DNA of 64,000 nucleotides from Epilithonimonas hominis (GCF_003730015.1 NZ_RJTU01000034.1:124001-188000); one strand, 5' to 3'; counted from the stretch's first letter, positions 16,790-25,853 are shown. Program-made: numbers and translations. Notes: generated by a model not told the origin, from the sequence alone.

Positions 16790-16813
16790 TTATCCACATT
16801 TTTTTGTGGATAA
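16790..16813. promoter_or_regulatory. Inverted pair of perfect DnaA boxes
   Basis: TTATCCACA (16790-16798) and TGTGGATAA (16805-16813) are two exact copies of the consensus DnaA nonamer facing each other across 6 T residues. They could bind DnaA or simply form a hairpin after the S41 peptidase gene, which ends at 16826. Confidence 0.5.
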
Positions 16814-16825
16814 ATCACAAAGTAA

Positions 16826-18253
16826 TTATTCCAAAATCCAGTTCTTTGCTATTTCTATTTCTAAATCTTTCTCTGAACTTGGTTCTACCAAAATATCTGG
16901 ATTTATTTTTTCACGATATTCTTTCCCAGTTCTGTCCATTTCAAAAGATGTTGCTAAAGCAAGAGATCTACCATCACTCAAAGGAAAAGTGGAGTTAGCT
17001 GATGTAAAACCGCCGGTTGGTTGTCCAATAAGTTTTACATTTTGTTTTCCAATGAAAGAAATCGCAGTTGCCTCACCAGCACTGATTGTCTTTTTTCCAA
17101 CCAAAATCGCAATTTTTGAATTAGAATTTTTTAATTTATATGGTTGAGTTATTTCATTTTTGCCAAATTTTCCGTTTTCCAATATCCACGGAATATTTTT
17201 TTCTTTAGTTACAAAATATCCCAGCGTTCCATCTCCGATGAGACTTTCTAATCCAAGGATCATAGGATAAATACTTCCGCCAGTATTAGTTCTGAGGTCA
17301 ACAATCCAACCATCGGTTTTGTTTTCAGAATCCAGGTTTTTTATCATTTCATTGATTTTTGATGCAAACTGGTTTCCGACTTCAGTATTTGAAGTGGCGA
17401 ATCCAGGAATCATTATATATCCGATTTTACCATCGATTATTTTGGATTCCGGTTCTATTCCCTTAAGATTTTTTATTTTTTTCTCATCTGTGCTTTTTTT
17501 TGATACAATGAAGGAATGAATATCTCCCGAACCTTTTAAAGTGTTCATCATATACTCTATTGCTGGTTTTGTATCACTAATGGTTTCTGCTCCTTGGGAT
17601 AATTTTTTAATGTTGTCATCGACAATGTTCCAATCAATTTTGTCCCGGAAGATTGATTTTGTTTTTATCAGATTTTTAAAATCTTCTATGTAATCAGAGG
17701 CAATTTTTGAGGGTTCTTTGTTGGCAATATCAATGCTTCTAATTTCAAAATCATCAAACCAAACTGTTCCAGCACCAGCTAATAGTCCTCCGATTTTTAA
17801 ACTTTTTGCGTTCTCATCAACGTTGAGCTGCAATCTGTATTTTATCCAATCATTATTTATAATTACAGGGAATTGCTGAGTATTAGTGGTTGCAGATTTG
17901 ATTTTGTTGCCATCTTTGTCCAAAACTTGCCCCCAAATGTTAACTTTTCCATTAACGTCTTCAGATTTTATGTAGGCAAATATTTCAATTTTTCTTACAC
18001 CTTTTTCTTCAATGGGAATTTTTTGATAAAAAGACTGAAATGTTTTAGTGTCATTAGAGTTTCCTATTATTTGAAAAGATTTTTTTCCTTGATATTTCTG
18101 ATTTTCATCGATTTTAAAAGCATATGATTCTAATTTTTTTATCGTCCAATTATCAGGAATATTATTTGTTGAACTTTCAAAGCCTGAATTTTTTATTTGT
18201 GCATTTGAAAATTGAATAATGAGAATTGTTAGAATAATAAATTTAAGTTTCAT
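16826..18253 (-). CDS. S41 family peptidase with N-terminal carbohydrate-binding-like domain
   Basis: This is an exported serine peptidase of 475 residues. A signal peptide (LKFIILTILIIQFSNAQ) is followed by a jelly-roll domain at about residues 20-160 (NSGFESSTNNIPDNW ... VWFDDFEI). The C-terminal part is a tail-specific-protease (S41) domain: WIVDLRTNTGGSIYPM near residue 318, the catalytic Ser in KTISAGEATAISF near 390, the Lys dyad region NVKLIGQPTGG near 410, and IVEPSS-type substrate-pocket end NPDILVEP. No PDZ domain is obvious. The substrate is unknown; processing of envelope proteins or peptides is likely from the family. Confidence 0.88.
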   Translation of the reverse strand: MKLKFIILTILIIQFSNAQIKNSGFESSTNNIPDNWTIKKLESYAFKIDENQKYQGKKSFQIIGNSNDTKTFQSFYQKIPIEEKGVRKIEIFAYIKSEDVNGKVNIWGQVLDKDGNKIKSATTNTQQFPVIINNDWIKYRLQLNVDENAKSLKIGGLLAGAGTVWFDDFEIRSIDIANKEPSKIASDYIEDFKNLIKTKSIFRDKIDWNIVDDNIKKLSQGAETISDTKPAIEYMMNTLKGSGDIHSFIVSKKSTDEKKIKNLKGIEPESKIIDGKIGYIMIPGFATSNTEVGNQFASKINEMIKNLDSENKTDGWIVDLRTNTGGSIYPMILGLESLIGDGTLGYFVTKEKNIPWILENGKFGKNEITQPYKLKNSNSKIAILVGKKTISAGEATAISFIGKQNVKLIGQPTGGFTSANSTFPLSDGRSLALATSFEMDRTGKEYREKINPDILVEPSSEKDLEIEIAKNWILE

Positions 18254-18350
18254 TGGGTTTTAATTTTTTACTAAAATATAGAAACCTCCCAAACAAATTT
18301 TAATCACTTAACATTATTTATTAAACATTTAGAATGATTAACAAAAACAA

Positions 18351-18380
18351 AAAACCAAAGCTTTTCGACTTTGGTTTTAT
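18351..18380. terminator. Terminator downstream of uvrA
   Basis: AAAACCAAAG (18351-18360) pairs with CTTTGGTTTT (18369-18378); on the minus strand the stem is followed by a T-rich run. Confidence 0.8.
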
Positions 18381-18398
18381 AATTATCCTATGTTTTTT

Positions 18399-21188
18399 TT
18401 AATTCAACTTCTCCTTAATATACTTCCCAGTAAAAGACTTTTTCTCTTTAACCAAATCTTCCGGTGTTCCTGTGAAAACAATTTCGCCGCCGTATTTTCC
18501 TGCGTTTGGACCAACGTCGATGATGTGGTCGGCGCATTTGATAATATCCGGCTGATGTTCAATCACCACAACAGAATGTCCTAATTCTATCAATGCCTGA
18601 AGGGATTTCAGTAATTTTTGAATATCGTGGAAATGCAAACCTGTTGAAGGTTCATCAAATACAAACAAGGTTTTTTCAGTAGTTACACCTTTCACAAGGA
18701 AAGATGCCAATTTCACTCTCTGCGCTTCGCCACCCGAAAGAGTAGAAGAGGATTGACCCAACTGAAGATAACCTAAACCAACATCCTGCAAAGGTTTTAG
18801 TTTTGTCGCGATTTTTTCTTCGTGATTTTCTTTGAAGAATTCCAACGCTTCGTCAACCGTCATATGAAGGATGTCGGAAATGTTTTTTTCGTCGTATTTG
18901 ATTTCGAGGATTTCTTTTTTGAAACGCGTTCCGTGACAATGTTCACATTCCAGCTCAATATCTGCCATAAACTGCATCGAAACGGTAATCACACCGTCAC
19001 CTTTGCATTCGTCACATCTTCCACCATCCACATTGAAAGAAAAATGTTTTGGTTTCAGACCTTGGACTTTTGCCGATTTTTGTTTGGCAAAAAGGTCTCG
19101 AATGTCGTCATAAGCTTTCAGATATGTGACAGGATTGGAACGGGATGATTTTCCAATAGGATTTTGGTCAATCAATTCGATATTCTGAATCAATCTTGAA
19201 GGGAAAGTCACGGAATCATAATCCGCTTTCTTTCCACCCATTCCGAGCTGAATCTGAATTGCATTTGTCATCACTTCTTTCATCAAAGTCGATTTTCCAC
19301 TTCCGGAAACACCTGTAATCACCGTCAGACATTCCAAAGGAACATTGACATCAACATTCTTCAAGTTATTTTGACGAGCGCCTTTTATCTCAATAAATTC
19401 TTTTGTTTTTCTTCGTTTTGTAGGAACTTCGATTTTCAAATCGCCATTCAGATATTTTGCAGTCAAAGTATCTGCTTTCAGCATCTCTTTATAATCGCCA
19501 CTGAAAACCAAATCTCCGCCAAGATAACCCGCTTCCGGACCAATATCGATGACATAATCTGCTTCTCGCATCACATCTTCATCGTGCTCTACAACAATCA
19601 CGGTATTTCCAAGGTCTCGGAGTTGTTTTAAAACACCAATCAGATTTTCTGTATCTCGGGAATGCAGACCAATACTTGGCTCATCCAAAATATATATAGA
19701 ACCAACCAGTGAACTTCCTAAACTTGTTGCCAGATTGATTCTCTGACTTTCTCCACCGGAAAGCGTGTTCGAAGTTCGGTTCAAAGTCAAATATCCGAGA
19801 CCAACTTTCGTCAGGAATTCTAATCTCGTTTCGATTTCGTAAGTCAGTCGTTTGGCGATTTCTCTGTCGTGGTCGTTGAGTTTTAAAGATTTGATTAGTG
19901 GAAGCAATTCGTCCAAAGGTAATTCTATGAATGATTGAATATTGTGTCCGTCAATTTTTACCCAGCTGGTTTCTTCTCGTAATCTGAGACCTTCACAGGT
20001 TGGGCAAATAGTCTTGCCGCGATAACGTGAAAGCATCACACGATACTGGATTTTATAAAGATTTTCTTCCAGCATTTTAAAGAAATTATCAATGCTTGGA
20101 AAATTTCTTGTTTTGTCACCTCTCCACAGGTATTGCTTCTGCTCTTTGGTTAACTGGTGATAAGGTTTATGAATAGGGAAGTCTTTGGCTTTTTTGATGA
20201 AATCCTTTTTCCATTCGCTCATACTTTCGCCTTTCCAGGAAGCGACTGCATCCTCGTGAAGCGACAGATTTTTGTTTGGGATTACCAAATCTTCATCAAT
20301 TCCAATCACTTTTCCGTAACCTTCGCAAGTCGGACAAGCGCCATAAGGATTGTTGAAACTGAAATAATGGACATTTGGTTCATTGAAAACGATTCCGTCT
20401 AATTCAAATTTATTGGAGAATTCACGGATTTTCCCCGTATCTGTATTTTTAAGTGAACAATAGCCGTGACCTTCGTAGAAAGCCATTTGGATAGAATCCG
20501 CTAAACGTTGTAAGAAATTCTCATCTTCCTCATAACTGAATCTGTCAATCCCGAGATTGATTGTCATATCTTTTTCCGGCGTGAATCCGAAGCTTTCCAA
20601 ATCCTCGATTCCCGCCAAATTTCCGTTAACTTCCAACCTTGTGAATCCTGAAACCTTAAGGGTTTTCAGTAATTCAGCAAAAGTTTTAACTTCGAATGTT
20701 AAAGGCGTTAACAATAAAAACGTAGAATCTTTTTTAGAATCCCGGATGAAGTTAATCACATCGGTTACGCTGTCTTTTTTGACTTCTTCACCCGAAACAG
20801 GCGAATAGGTCCTTCCGACTCTGGCGAAAAAAAGTTTCAGGTAATCGTAGATTTCTGTTGATGTGCCTACCGTAGATCTTGGGTTGGACGAGATCACTTT
20901 CTGCTGAATCGCAATAGAAGGTGCTAGACCTTTGATATCATCGATTTTCGGTTTTTCTAATTTACCCAAAAACTGACGCGCGTAGGAACTCAAACTTTCC
21001 ACATATCTTCTTTGTCCTTCGGCATAAATCGTATCAAAAGCGAGTGACGATTTACCACTTCCAGAGACACCCGTAATCACAATCAGTTTGTTCTTTGGAA
21101 TCAGAACGTCTATGTGTTTCAGGTTGTTAAGATGTGCGTTTTTAACGAAAATATATTTTTTGATATCGATTTCAGTAGTTGTAGCCAT
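18399..21188 (-). CDS. uvrA: Excinuclease ABC subunit UvrA
   Basis: UvrA is the damage-sensing ATPase of nucleotide excision repair and loads UvrB. I start the gene at ATG 21188 (MATTTEIDIKKYIFVKNAHLNN), giving 929 residues, close to the family norm; the open frame continues upstream to 21284 but that part is hydrophobic and unlike UvrA. Two ABC ATPase modules are visible: Walker A GVSGSGKSS near residue 40 and GVSGSGKST near 640, with signatures LSGGESQRI and LSGGEAQRV. Zinc-finger cysteines are seen in CPTCEGYGKV, CPTCEGLR, CDECKGDG and CEHCHGTRF. It is transcribed alone. Confidence 0.97.
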   Translation of the reverse strand: MATTTEIDIKKYIFVKNAHLNNLKHIDVLIPKNKLIVITGVSGSGKSSLAFDTIYAEGQRRYVESLSSYARQFLGKLEKPKIDDIKGLAPSIAIQQKVISSNPRSTVGTSTEIYDYLKLFFARVGRTYSPVSGEEVKKDSVTDVINFIRDSKKDSTFLLLTPLTFEVKTFAELLKTLKVSGFTRLEVNGNLAGIEDLESFGFTPEKDMTINLGIDRFSYEEDENFLQRLADSIQMAFYEGHGYCSLKNTDTGKIREFSNKFELDGIVFNEPNVHYFSFNNPYGACPTCEGYGKVIGIDEDLVIPNKNLSLHEDAVASWKGESMSEWKKDFIKKAKDFPIHKPYHQLTKEQKQYLWRGDKTRNFPSIDNFFKMLEENLYKIQYRVMLSRYRGKTICPTCEGLRLREETSWVKIDGHNIQSFIELPLDELLPLIKSLKLNDHDREIAKRLTYEIETRLEFLTKVGLGYLTLNRTSNTLSGGESQRINLATSLGSSLVGSIYILDEPSIGLHSRDTENLIGVLKQLRDLGNTVIVVEHDEDVMREADYVIDIGPEAGYLGGDLVFSGDYKEMLKADTLTAKYLNGDLKIEVPTKRRKTKEFIEIKGARQNNLKNVDVNVPLECLTVITGVSGSGKSTLMKEVMTNAIQIQLGMGGKKADYDSVTFPSRLIQNIELIDQNPIGKSSRSNPVTYLKAYDDIRDLFAKQKSAKVQGLKPKHFSFNVDGGRCDECKGDGVITVSMQFMADIELECEHCHGTRFKKEILEIKYDEKNISDILHMTVDEALEFFKENHEEKIATKLKPLQDVGLGYLQLGQSSSTLSGGEAQRVKLASFLVKGVTTEKTLFVFDEPSTGLHFHDIQKLLKSLQALIELGHSVVVIEHQPDIIKCADHIIDVGPNAGKYGGEIVFTGTPEDLVKEKKSFTGKYIKEKLN

Positions 21189-21364
21189 TGTAAAAAATAA
21201 GACCAACAAAATTAAGGAAAATAAAACCGAATCACGATAAGATTTTGGATTAAATGAAGGAGCGGTTTTTAATCGCAAAGGCACTAAAACGAATTGATTT
21301 TTGAGATGGTTCTAAGTCGCAAAAGTGGTGATGATAATGTGAAATGTTTGTTGACATTTTCAAT

Positions 21365-21470
21365 TAGTTCCGTAGGAACATAATGTTAATAGAGGTTGAT
21401 GTCGATTAGAATAGAGCTCCGTAGGAGCGAACTGATGTTATGTGAATGACAGGTCGCTCCTACGGAGCTT
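21365..21470. repeat. REP-like palindrome (family D)
   Basis: GAGCTCCGTAGGAGCGA (21414-21430) and TCGCTCCTACGGAGCTT (21454-21470) are inverted copies over 16 bp. A diverged half-copy, AGTTCCGTAGGAACA, is at 21365-21379. It resembles the REP sequences mobilised by RAYT transposases, but none is in the window. Confidence 0.82.
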
Positions 21471-21574
21471 TGTCTTTGGTATTTTCGGTTTCTATTAACA
21501 GGTTATCCCTAGGGATTTGTTGGTTTTAATTGTTTGATATTGTATTGTTTATATTCTTGAAAGGGGTGGTTCAG

Positions 21575-21725
21575 AACTTGTCTTAGGTATTGATGCAAGT
21601 AACGGAGACCACTTCATCAAGTATCCTTAGACACTTAAGCAACGAGTCGGAGGCACTTGTTTAACCTCAAAATAACCTGTTACAGGTACTTCAGAGGTAG
21701 TTGAGGCTTGTTACTACTCAATTTT
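21575..21725. repeat. Block of degenerate short repeats with potential stems
   Basis: Units of about 22-50 nt recur imperfectly (for example AAGTAACGGAGACCACTT and AAGCAACGAGTCGGAGGC). ACCTGTTACAGGT and an enclosing CCTCAA/TTGAGG can pair. It lies upstream of the receptor promoter, so it is not part of that mRNA leader. Function unknown. Confidence 0.35.
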
Positions 21726-21760
21726 TATTAGAATTATAGATGGAGAATCTGGCTAATCTC

Positions 21761-21768
21761 TATATTTG
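21761..21768 (+). promoter_or_regulatory. -7 promoter element of the TonB receptor gene
   Basis: TATATTTG fits TANNTTTG and is 60 nt before the ATG. No -33 TTTG is evident. Confidence 0.5.
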
Positions 21769-21827
21769 CGCCCGATTATCTGAAAGGGTTGAGTAATTTT
21801 GACCTTTCAAAATAATAAAAATTATAT

Positions 21828-23630
21828 ATGAAAAGAACTATTACAGCTTTGTCAATTTGCGTTTTGTCAATTAATGCAATGGCGCAGAATCAGGAAAATA
21901 ATATAGAAAGAGTAGATCTCCAAGGTCGTTTTTTGTCGGTTTCGCATAATGATGTGAATGAAAATGTTACCGTTATCACCAAAAAGCAAATCGAGAAAAG
22001 TCCGGCAACAAGTATTGATGAATTACTCCAGTTTTATTCTGGTTTGGATATCAGGAGACGCGGTTCCAATGGTGTGCAGAGTGATATCGGGATCAGAGGA
22101 AGTTCTTTTGAGCAGGTTTTGGTTTTGATAAATGGCGTGCGAATGAATGATTCACAAACGGGACATAATACATTTAATATTCCGTTTGATATTTCGGCAG
22201 TGGAACGCATAGAGATTATCAAAGGTTCATCTGCAAAGTTATATGGGCAAAATGTTTTTGCGGGTGTTATTAATATCATTACCAAAACATCTTCACAAGA
22301 ACAGGTAACGGTGAAAGCGCAAGGCGGTGATTTCAAAACCTATGATTTGTCGGCATCTGGGACATTTGGGACAGAAAAATTTACGAATCTTTTCCAGGTA
22401 AGCAGTGGCGCTTCAGACGGTTACAGATATAATACAGATTATAAAATACAGAATTATTTTTATCAGAACAAACTAAAGATTAGCAACGGAAGTATCGGTT
22501 TGCAAGCAGGTTTTTCTGAGAAGAAATTTGGAGCAAACGGTTTCTACGCGTCACCAGCATACACCAATCAATATGAGGAAATGCAGTCTTCCGTTGTAAG
22601 TTTGCAATATGAGCAGAAATTCAGTAATCTTTCGGTTAATTCTAGTGTTTATTGGAGAAGAGGTCAGGATATGTATCTTCTTAAGCGTGAGAATCCCTCA
22701 TTCTACAGAAATATGCACATCGGGAACAATGTAGGAGGAACTGTAAATGCTTCCTACGAATCACCTATAGGAATCACAAGTGTAGGAATAGATTACAGAA
22801 AAGAATTTTTGACCAGCAGTAATCTTGGTGAGAGAAAAAGAGATGTGACACAGGTGTTTTTTGAGCATCAAGTCAAATTTTTCGATCAGAAGCTGGAAGT
22901 TAATCCAGGGGCAAGCTGGGCTAATTATTTGGGTGGTAATTTTTTCTATCCAGGTGTAGATTTGGGCTATATTTTTAATCAAAATCACAAGATTTTCGGT
23001 GCGATATCAAAAGGTTTCAGAATCCCGACGTTTACAGATCTGTATTACAACAGTCCAGCAGAAAAAGGAAATCCTGGTCTGGTTCCGGAAAATGCAGTTT
23101 CTTCCGAGCTGGGCTATCGTTTTCAGAATCAAAATATATTGGCGAAAATCAGTGGGTTTATGAGAAACACAACCAATGGAATAGACTGGCAAAAAGAAAT
23201 TTCATCGGATCCTTGGAAAGCTGTAAATATTGCAAAAATAGATCTGAAAGGTTTTGAAACTGAGTTCAGACATAAGCCATTTGCGTTCCTGAACTACCGT
23301 TTGGCTTATACCTATCTGGATAATAAATACAGAGATGAAATGAAATATTCCCGTTTCTCTTTGCAGAATCTGAAACACCAATTTGTTGCTCAATTGGATT
23401 TGAGATTCCTAAAATTTTTCAGCAATCAGTTGATTTATAAATACTCTGAACGTGTGAATCTTGGCAGTTATAATGTTTTGGATGAACAACTTAATTTCCG
23501 AATCAAAGACCTTAATTTTTATGTCTTAATCAATAACCTTACAAATACCAAATACACAGAATCTAATCTGGTTCCGATGCCGGGAAGATGGTTTCATCTA
23601 GGATTTACTTATCAGATTAAAATGAATTAA
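21828..23630 (+). CDS. TonB-dependent outer-membrane receptor
   Basis: The 600-residue protein has a signal peptide (TALSICVLSINAMAQ, cleaved near residue 20). The plug domain occupies about residues 35-155 (VTVITKKQIEKSPATSIDELLQ..., then IDIGIRGSSFEQVLVLINGVRMND and VERIEIIKGSSAKLYGQNVFAGVINIITK). The rest is a 22-strand-type barrel ending in an aromatic C terminus (MPGRWFHLGFTYQIKMN). The short length is BtuB-like, meaning a vitamin B12 or small siderophore receptor rather than a SusC. The ligand cannot be read from sequence: no SusD gene, no TonB box I am sure of and no cobalamin riboswitch is present. Confidence 0.9.
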   Translation: MKRTITALSICVLSINAMAQNQENNIERVDLQGRFLSVSHNDVNENVTVITKKQIEKSPATSIDELLQFYSGLDIRRRGSNGVQSDIGIRGSSFEQVLVLINGVRMNDSQTGHNTFNIPFDISAVERIEIIKGSSAKLYGQNVFAGVINIITKTSSQEQVTVKAQGGDFKTYDLSASGTFGTEKFTNLFQVSSGASDGYRYNTDYKIQNYFYQNKLKISNGSIGLQAGFSEKKFGANGFYASPAYTNQYEEMQSSVVSLQYEQKFSNLSVNSSVYWRRGQDMYLLKRENPSFYRNMHIGNNVGGTVNASYESPIGITSVGIDYRKEFLTSSNLGERKRDVTQVFFEHQVKFFDQKLEVNPGASWANYLGGNFFYPGVDLGYIFNQNHKIFGAISKGFRIPTFTDLYYNSPAEKGNPGLVPENAVSSELGYRFQNQNILAKISGFMRNTTNGIDWQKEISSDPWKAVNIAKIDLKGFETEFRHKPFAFLNYRLAYTYLDNKYRDEMKYSRFSLQNLKHQFVAQLDLRFLKFFSNQLIYKYSERVNLGSYNVLDEQLNFRIKDLNFYVLINNLTNTKYTESNLVPMPGRWFHLGFTYQIKMN

Positions 23631-23639
23631 AATTTCAAT

Positions 23640-23705
23640 CACATAGGCATATAGAAAAACTATTTGGTCTGTTTATTTTTAGATAAACTATGTACCTATG
23701 TGGTT
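23640..23705. repeat. Repeat family C palindrome
   Basis: Arms CACATAGGCATATAG (23640-23654) and CTATGTACCTATGTGGTT (23688-23705) are inverted copies. It lies between the receptor gene and prmA and may terminate the former. Confidence 0.8.
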
Positions 23706-23743
23706 AATTTCTCAAAATAAGTATAAATAGATTCTAAATCAAT

Positions 23744-23751
23744 TAAATTTG
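23744..23751 (+). promoter_or_regulatory. -7 promoter element of prmA
   Basis: TAAATTTG fits TANNTTTG and is 14 nt before the prmA ATG. Confidence 0.5.
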
Positions 23752-23765
23752 CAAAAAATTATACA

Positions 23766-24593
23766 ATGGCAGCTTACTTAGAATTCAATTTTAAAATAAA
23801 TCCTTTACAACCCTGGAACGATATATTGATGGCAGAACTGATAGAAATCGGTTTTGACAGCTTTACCGAAGAATATGACGGTGTTTTGGGCTACATTCAG
23901 AAAGATATTTTCAATGAAAATGAATTAAAGAATATTCCGCTTTTTCAAAATGACAATGTGAAAATCCAATATTCGTACGAAGAAATGCCGAATATCAACT
24001 GGAACGAGGAATGGGAAAAGAATTTTTCACCAATCAATGTTGAAGATAAAGTCCTTATCCGAGCAGAATTCCACGAACCGAATCCTCAAATGCACGAGAT
24101 TGTGATTCAGCCAAAAATGTCTTTCGGGACAGGACATCATCCGACCACGCACTTGATGATTCAGCAGATGCTGGATATGGATTTGGAGAACAAAAAAGTG
24201 CTGGATATGGGTTGCGGAACTTCGGTTTTAGCGATTTTTGCAAAACAAAAAGGAGCGGGTAGAACTGTGGCTATCGATATTGACGAATGGTCTGTAGAAA
24301 ACTCCAAAGAAAATGCAGAAAGAAACAATGTAGAATTAGATATTGAACTAGGAACTGCAGATAATCTTGGAAAAGAAAAATTCGAAATTATCTTAGCTAA
24401 CATCAACCGAAATATCTTGATTTCCGACATTCCGACGTATGTTTCCGTTTTGGAAGATGGCGGAAAATTGCTGTTGTCTGGACTTTGTTTCTTCGATGTG
24501 GATGATATTTTGGAAGTTTGCACAGAACAAAATCTAAAGCTTGAAAGGAAAATCCAGAGAGAAGAATGGGTTTCTCTTTTGTTAAGTAAATAA
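23766..24593 (+). CDS. prmA: Ribosomal protein L11 methyltransferase
   Basis: PrmA trimethylates ribosomal protein L11 using SAM. The 275-residue protein has an N-terminal substrate-recognition domain (about residues 1-100, including the conserved NWNEEWEKNFSP) and a class I methyltransferase domain with MSFGTGHHPTT near 120, motif I VLDMGCGTSVLAIFA near 145, and the NxxR-type motif ILANINRNIL near 203. It is monocistronic and sits between two dispersed repeats. Confidence 0.95.
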   Translation: MAAYLEFNFKINPLQPWNDILMAELIEIGFDSFTEEYDGVLGYIQKDIFNENELKNIPLFQNDNVKIQYSYEEMPNINWNEEWEKNFSPINVEDKVLIRAEFHEPNPQMHEIVIQPKMSFGTGHHPTTHLMIQQMLDMDLENKKVLDMGCGTSVLAIFAKQKGAGRTVAIDIDEWSVENSKENAERNNVELDIELGTADNLGKEKFEIILANINRNILISDIPTYVSVLEDGGKLLLSGLCFFDVDDILEVCTEQNLKLERKIQREEWVSLLLSK

Positions 24594-24601
24594 AATTTTT
24601 T

Positions 24602-24682
24602 GGGCAGCTTATCCGCCTTCCGCTCCCGCTTTTTTCCTACACTGCTTTTCGGAAAAAGAGCTCCGCTCAAGTCGGGCTGCGA
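24602..24682. repeat. Repeat family B
   Basis: The element starts GGGCAGCTTATCCGCC, has TTCCGCTCCCGC inside, and ends GTCGGGCTGCGA. Further copies are at 49700-49783 and 54228-54314. GCAGC and GCTGC at the ends are inverted. It is more GC-rich than the flanks. Confidence 0.85.
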
Positions 24683-24753
24683 TTGCCACACAAAACCAAA
24701 ATTAATCCTAAAAAAACCCTCTGAATTTACTTTTCGAGGGTTTTTGTTTCCTA

Positions 24754-25761
24754 TCATTTTTGCGGATATTTCTGAATCAAAGCCTGCAAAATTGCCCAGG
24801 TTTCCGCATCTAAAATTCCATTGTAATTAGATGGTCTAAAGTGGAATTGGAAAGCCTCAATCGTTTGTTTCGTCGTTTTATCCCAAACACCATTTACGGA
24901 CAATGCATATCCAAACTGAACCAATTGTTGCTGGATTTTAGAAACAAATTCCGGATTGTTGTATTGTAAAGCAATAGCGTTGGTTGTTAAGATTTGATTG
25001 AGGAAAGTTTGTTTTGCTGTTTCATCATACCACATCCCGACTTGATATTCATCGTACAATCTCTTCCAAGGAAAAAGCGGACCTGGATCTTGTTTTCTGG
25101 TTGGCGCAATATCAGAATGCGCGAGAATATTAGTTGGCGGGATATTATATCGCGTCACAATATCTTTTACCAAAGCTGCCACTTTCCTGAATTGTTCTTC
25201 CGGATAAGGATAAAAAACACGGTTGTTCAAAGAATCCATTGTGTAGCCAAGATTTACAATTTCAATTCCAATTGAAGTGTCGTTCAGGTTCTGGTCTTTT
25301 CTCCAATTGCTGATTCCTGCGTGGTACGCTCTTTTATTTTCGTCCACAATTTGATAGATTTCTTTATCAGGAAGCGTGCTTACAAGATAATGCGCACTAA
25401 CAGATTGCTGTGTTAATGTTGTGATGGATTTCTCATCATTGAGAACTGTGTAGTGTAAAATCACGTATCGCTGACGAAAATTTTGTCCTATCGCAGGAAA
25501 ATAGCTTTTTGATATTTTGTAGCCAGCAGGATTAGCACTTACAATAGAACCGAAACTAATTGTGTTATCATTCTTGCTGATGTCTGCAATGTTTACTTTG
25601 TAATATTCTCCTTCGTCCTCTTTTATTTGTGGTTTTTTATCTGTTAAAATAGGTTTTGGTGCATTTGGAATAGCGATGTTTTTATTTTTTGCAGTTTTTT
25701 GTTGTGTTCCACAAGATATCATAACGATTCCTAAGGCTGTGAGATATAATGAATTACGCAT
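24754..25761 (-). CDS. N-acetylmuramoyl-L-alanine amidase lipoprotein with peptidoglycan-binding domain
   Basis: This envelope hydrolase cuts the amide bond between muramic acid and the stem peptide. The signal ends in ISCGTQ (lipobox Cys near residue 17), so it is a lipoprotein. The amidase_2 domain runs from about 90 to 245: YVILHYTVL carries the first zinc His, GIEIVNLG the central strand, and LAHSDIAPTRKQDPGPLFPW the second His and the catalytic region. The last 60 or so residues (QQQLVQFGYALSVNGVWDKTTKQTIEAFQFHFRP) form a PG_binding_1 domain. Role in peptidoglycan recycling or remodelling is from the family. Confidence 0.92.
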   Translation of the reverse strand: MRNSLYLTALGIVMISCGTQQKTAKNKNIAIPNAPKPILTDKKPQIKEDEGEYYKVNIADISKNDNTISFGSIVSANPAGYKISKSYFPAIGQNFRQRYVILHYTVLNDEKSITTLTQQSVSAHYLVSTLPDKEIYQIVDENKRAYHAGISNWRKDQNLNDTSIGIEIVNLGYTMDSLNNRVFYPYPEEQFRKVAALVKDIVTRYNIPPTNILAHSDIAPTRKQDPGPLFPWKRLYDEYQVGMWYDETAKQTFLNQILTTNAIALQYNNPEFVSKIQQQLVQFGYALSVNGVWDKTTKQTIEAFQFHFRPSNYNGILDAETWAILQALIQKYPQK

Positions 25762-25821
25762 AGTGGTGGGTGTTTACAGATTATTTTGTTTCAAAAATAT
25801 GAAAAAAAATGAAGAAAAAAA

Positions 25822-25853
25822 TTTGGGAGATAACGAAAACTGTTCTATATTTG
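25822..25853 (+). promoter_or_regulatory. Promoter of the tRNA-Ser/Pro/Arg cluster
   Basis: TTTG (25822-25825) and TATATTTG (25846-25853) match the Bacteroidota -33/-7 elements with a 20-nt spacer, 41 nt before the first tRNA. Confidence 0.8.

Larger units (their letters stand above)
16447..16825. other. Intergenic region with repeat, small hairpins and DnaA boxes
   Basis: After the YceI terminator come the family A repeat (16455-16545), a small hairpin GAACCG/CGGTTC near 16560-16585, AT-rich sequence, and an inverted pair of DnaA-box sequences at 16790-16813. No ORF is supported. Confidence 0.6.
21189..21827. other. Long intergenic region between uvrA and the TonB receptor
   Basis: The 639 nt hold a family D palindrome (21365-21470), a block of short imperfect repeats and stems (21575-21725) and the receptor promoter (21761-21768). 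No ORF or known riboswitch motif is supported. Confidence 0.65.

Noticed and set aside
16790-16813. Chromosomal origin
   Set aside because: Only two boxes are seen, with no nearby dnaA, dnaN or clear unwinding element; kept only as a DnaA-box observation.
21540-21800. Cobalamin riboswitch before the TonB-dependent receptor
   Set aside because: No B12-box-like conserved core is seen, and the structured block lies upstream of the receptor's -7 element.
24161-24757. 198-codon minus-strand ORF over prmA
   Set aside because: It overlaps prmA and a family B repeat and has Ser/Phe-rich antisense character.
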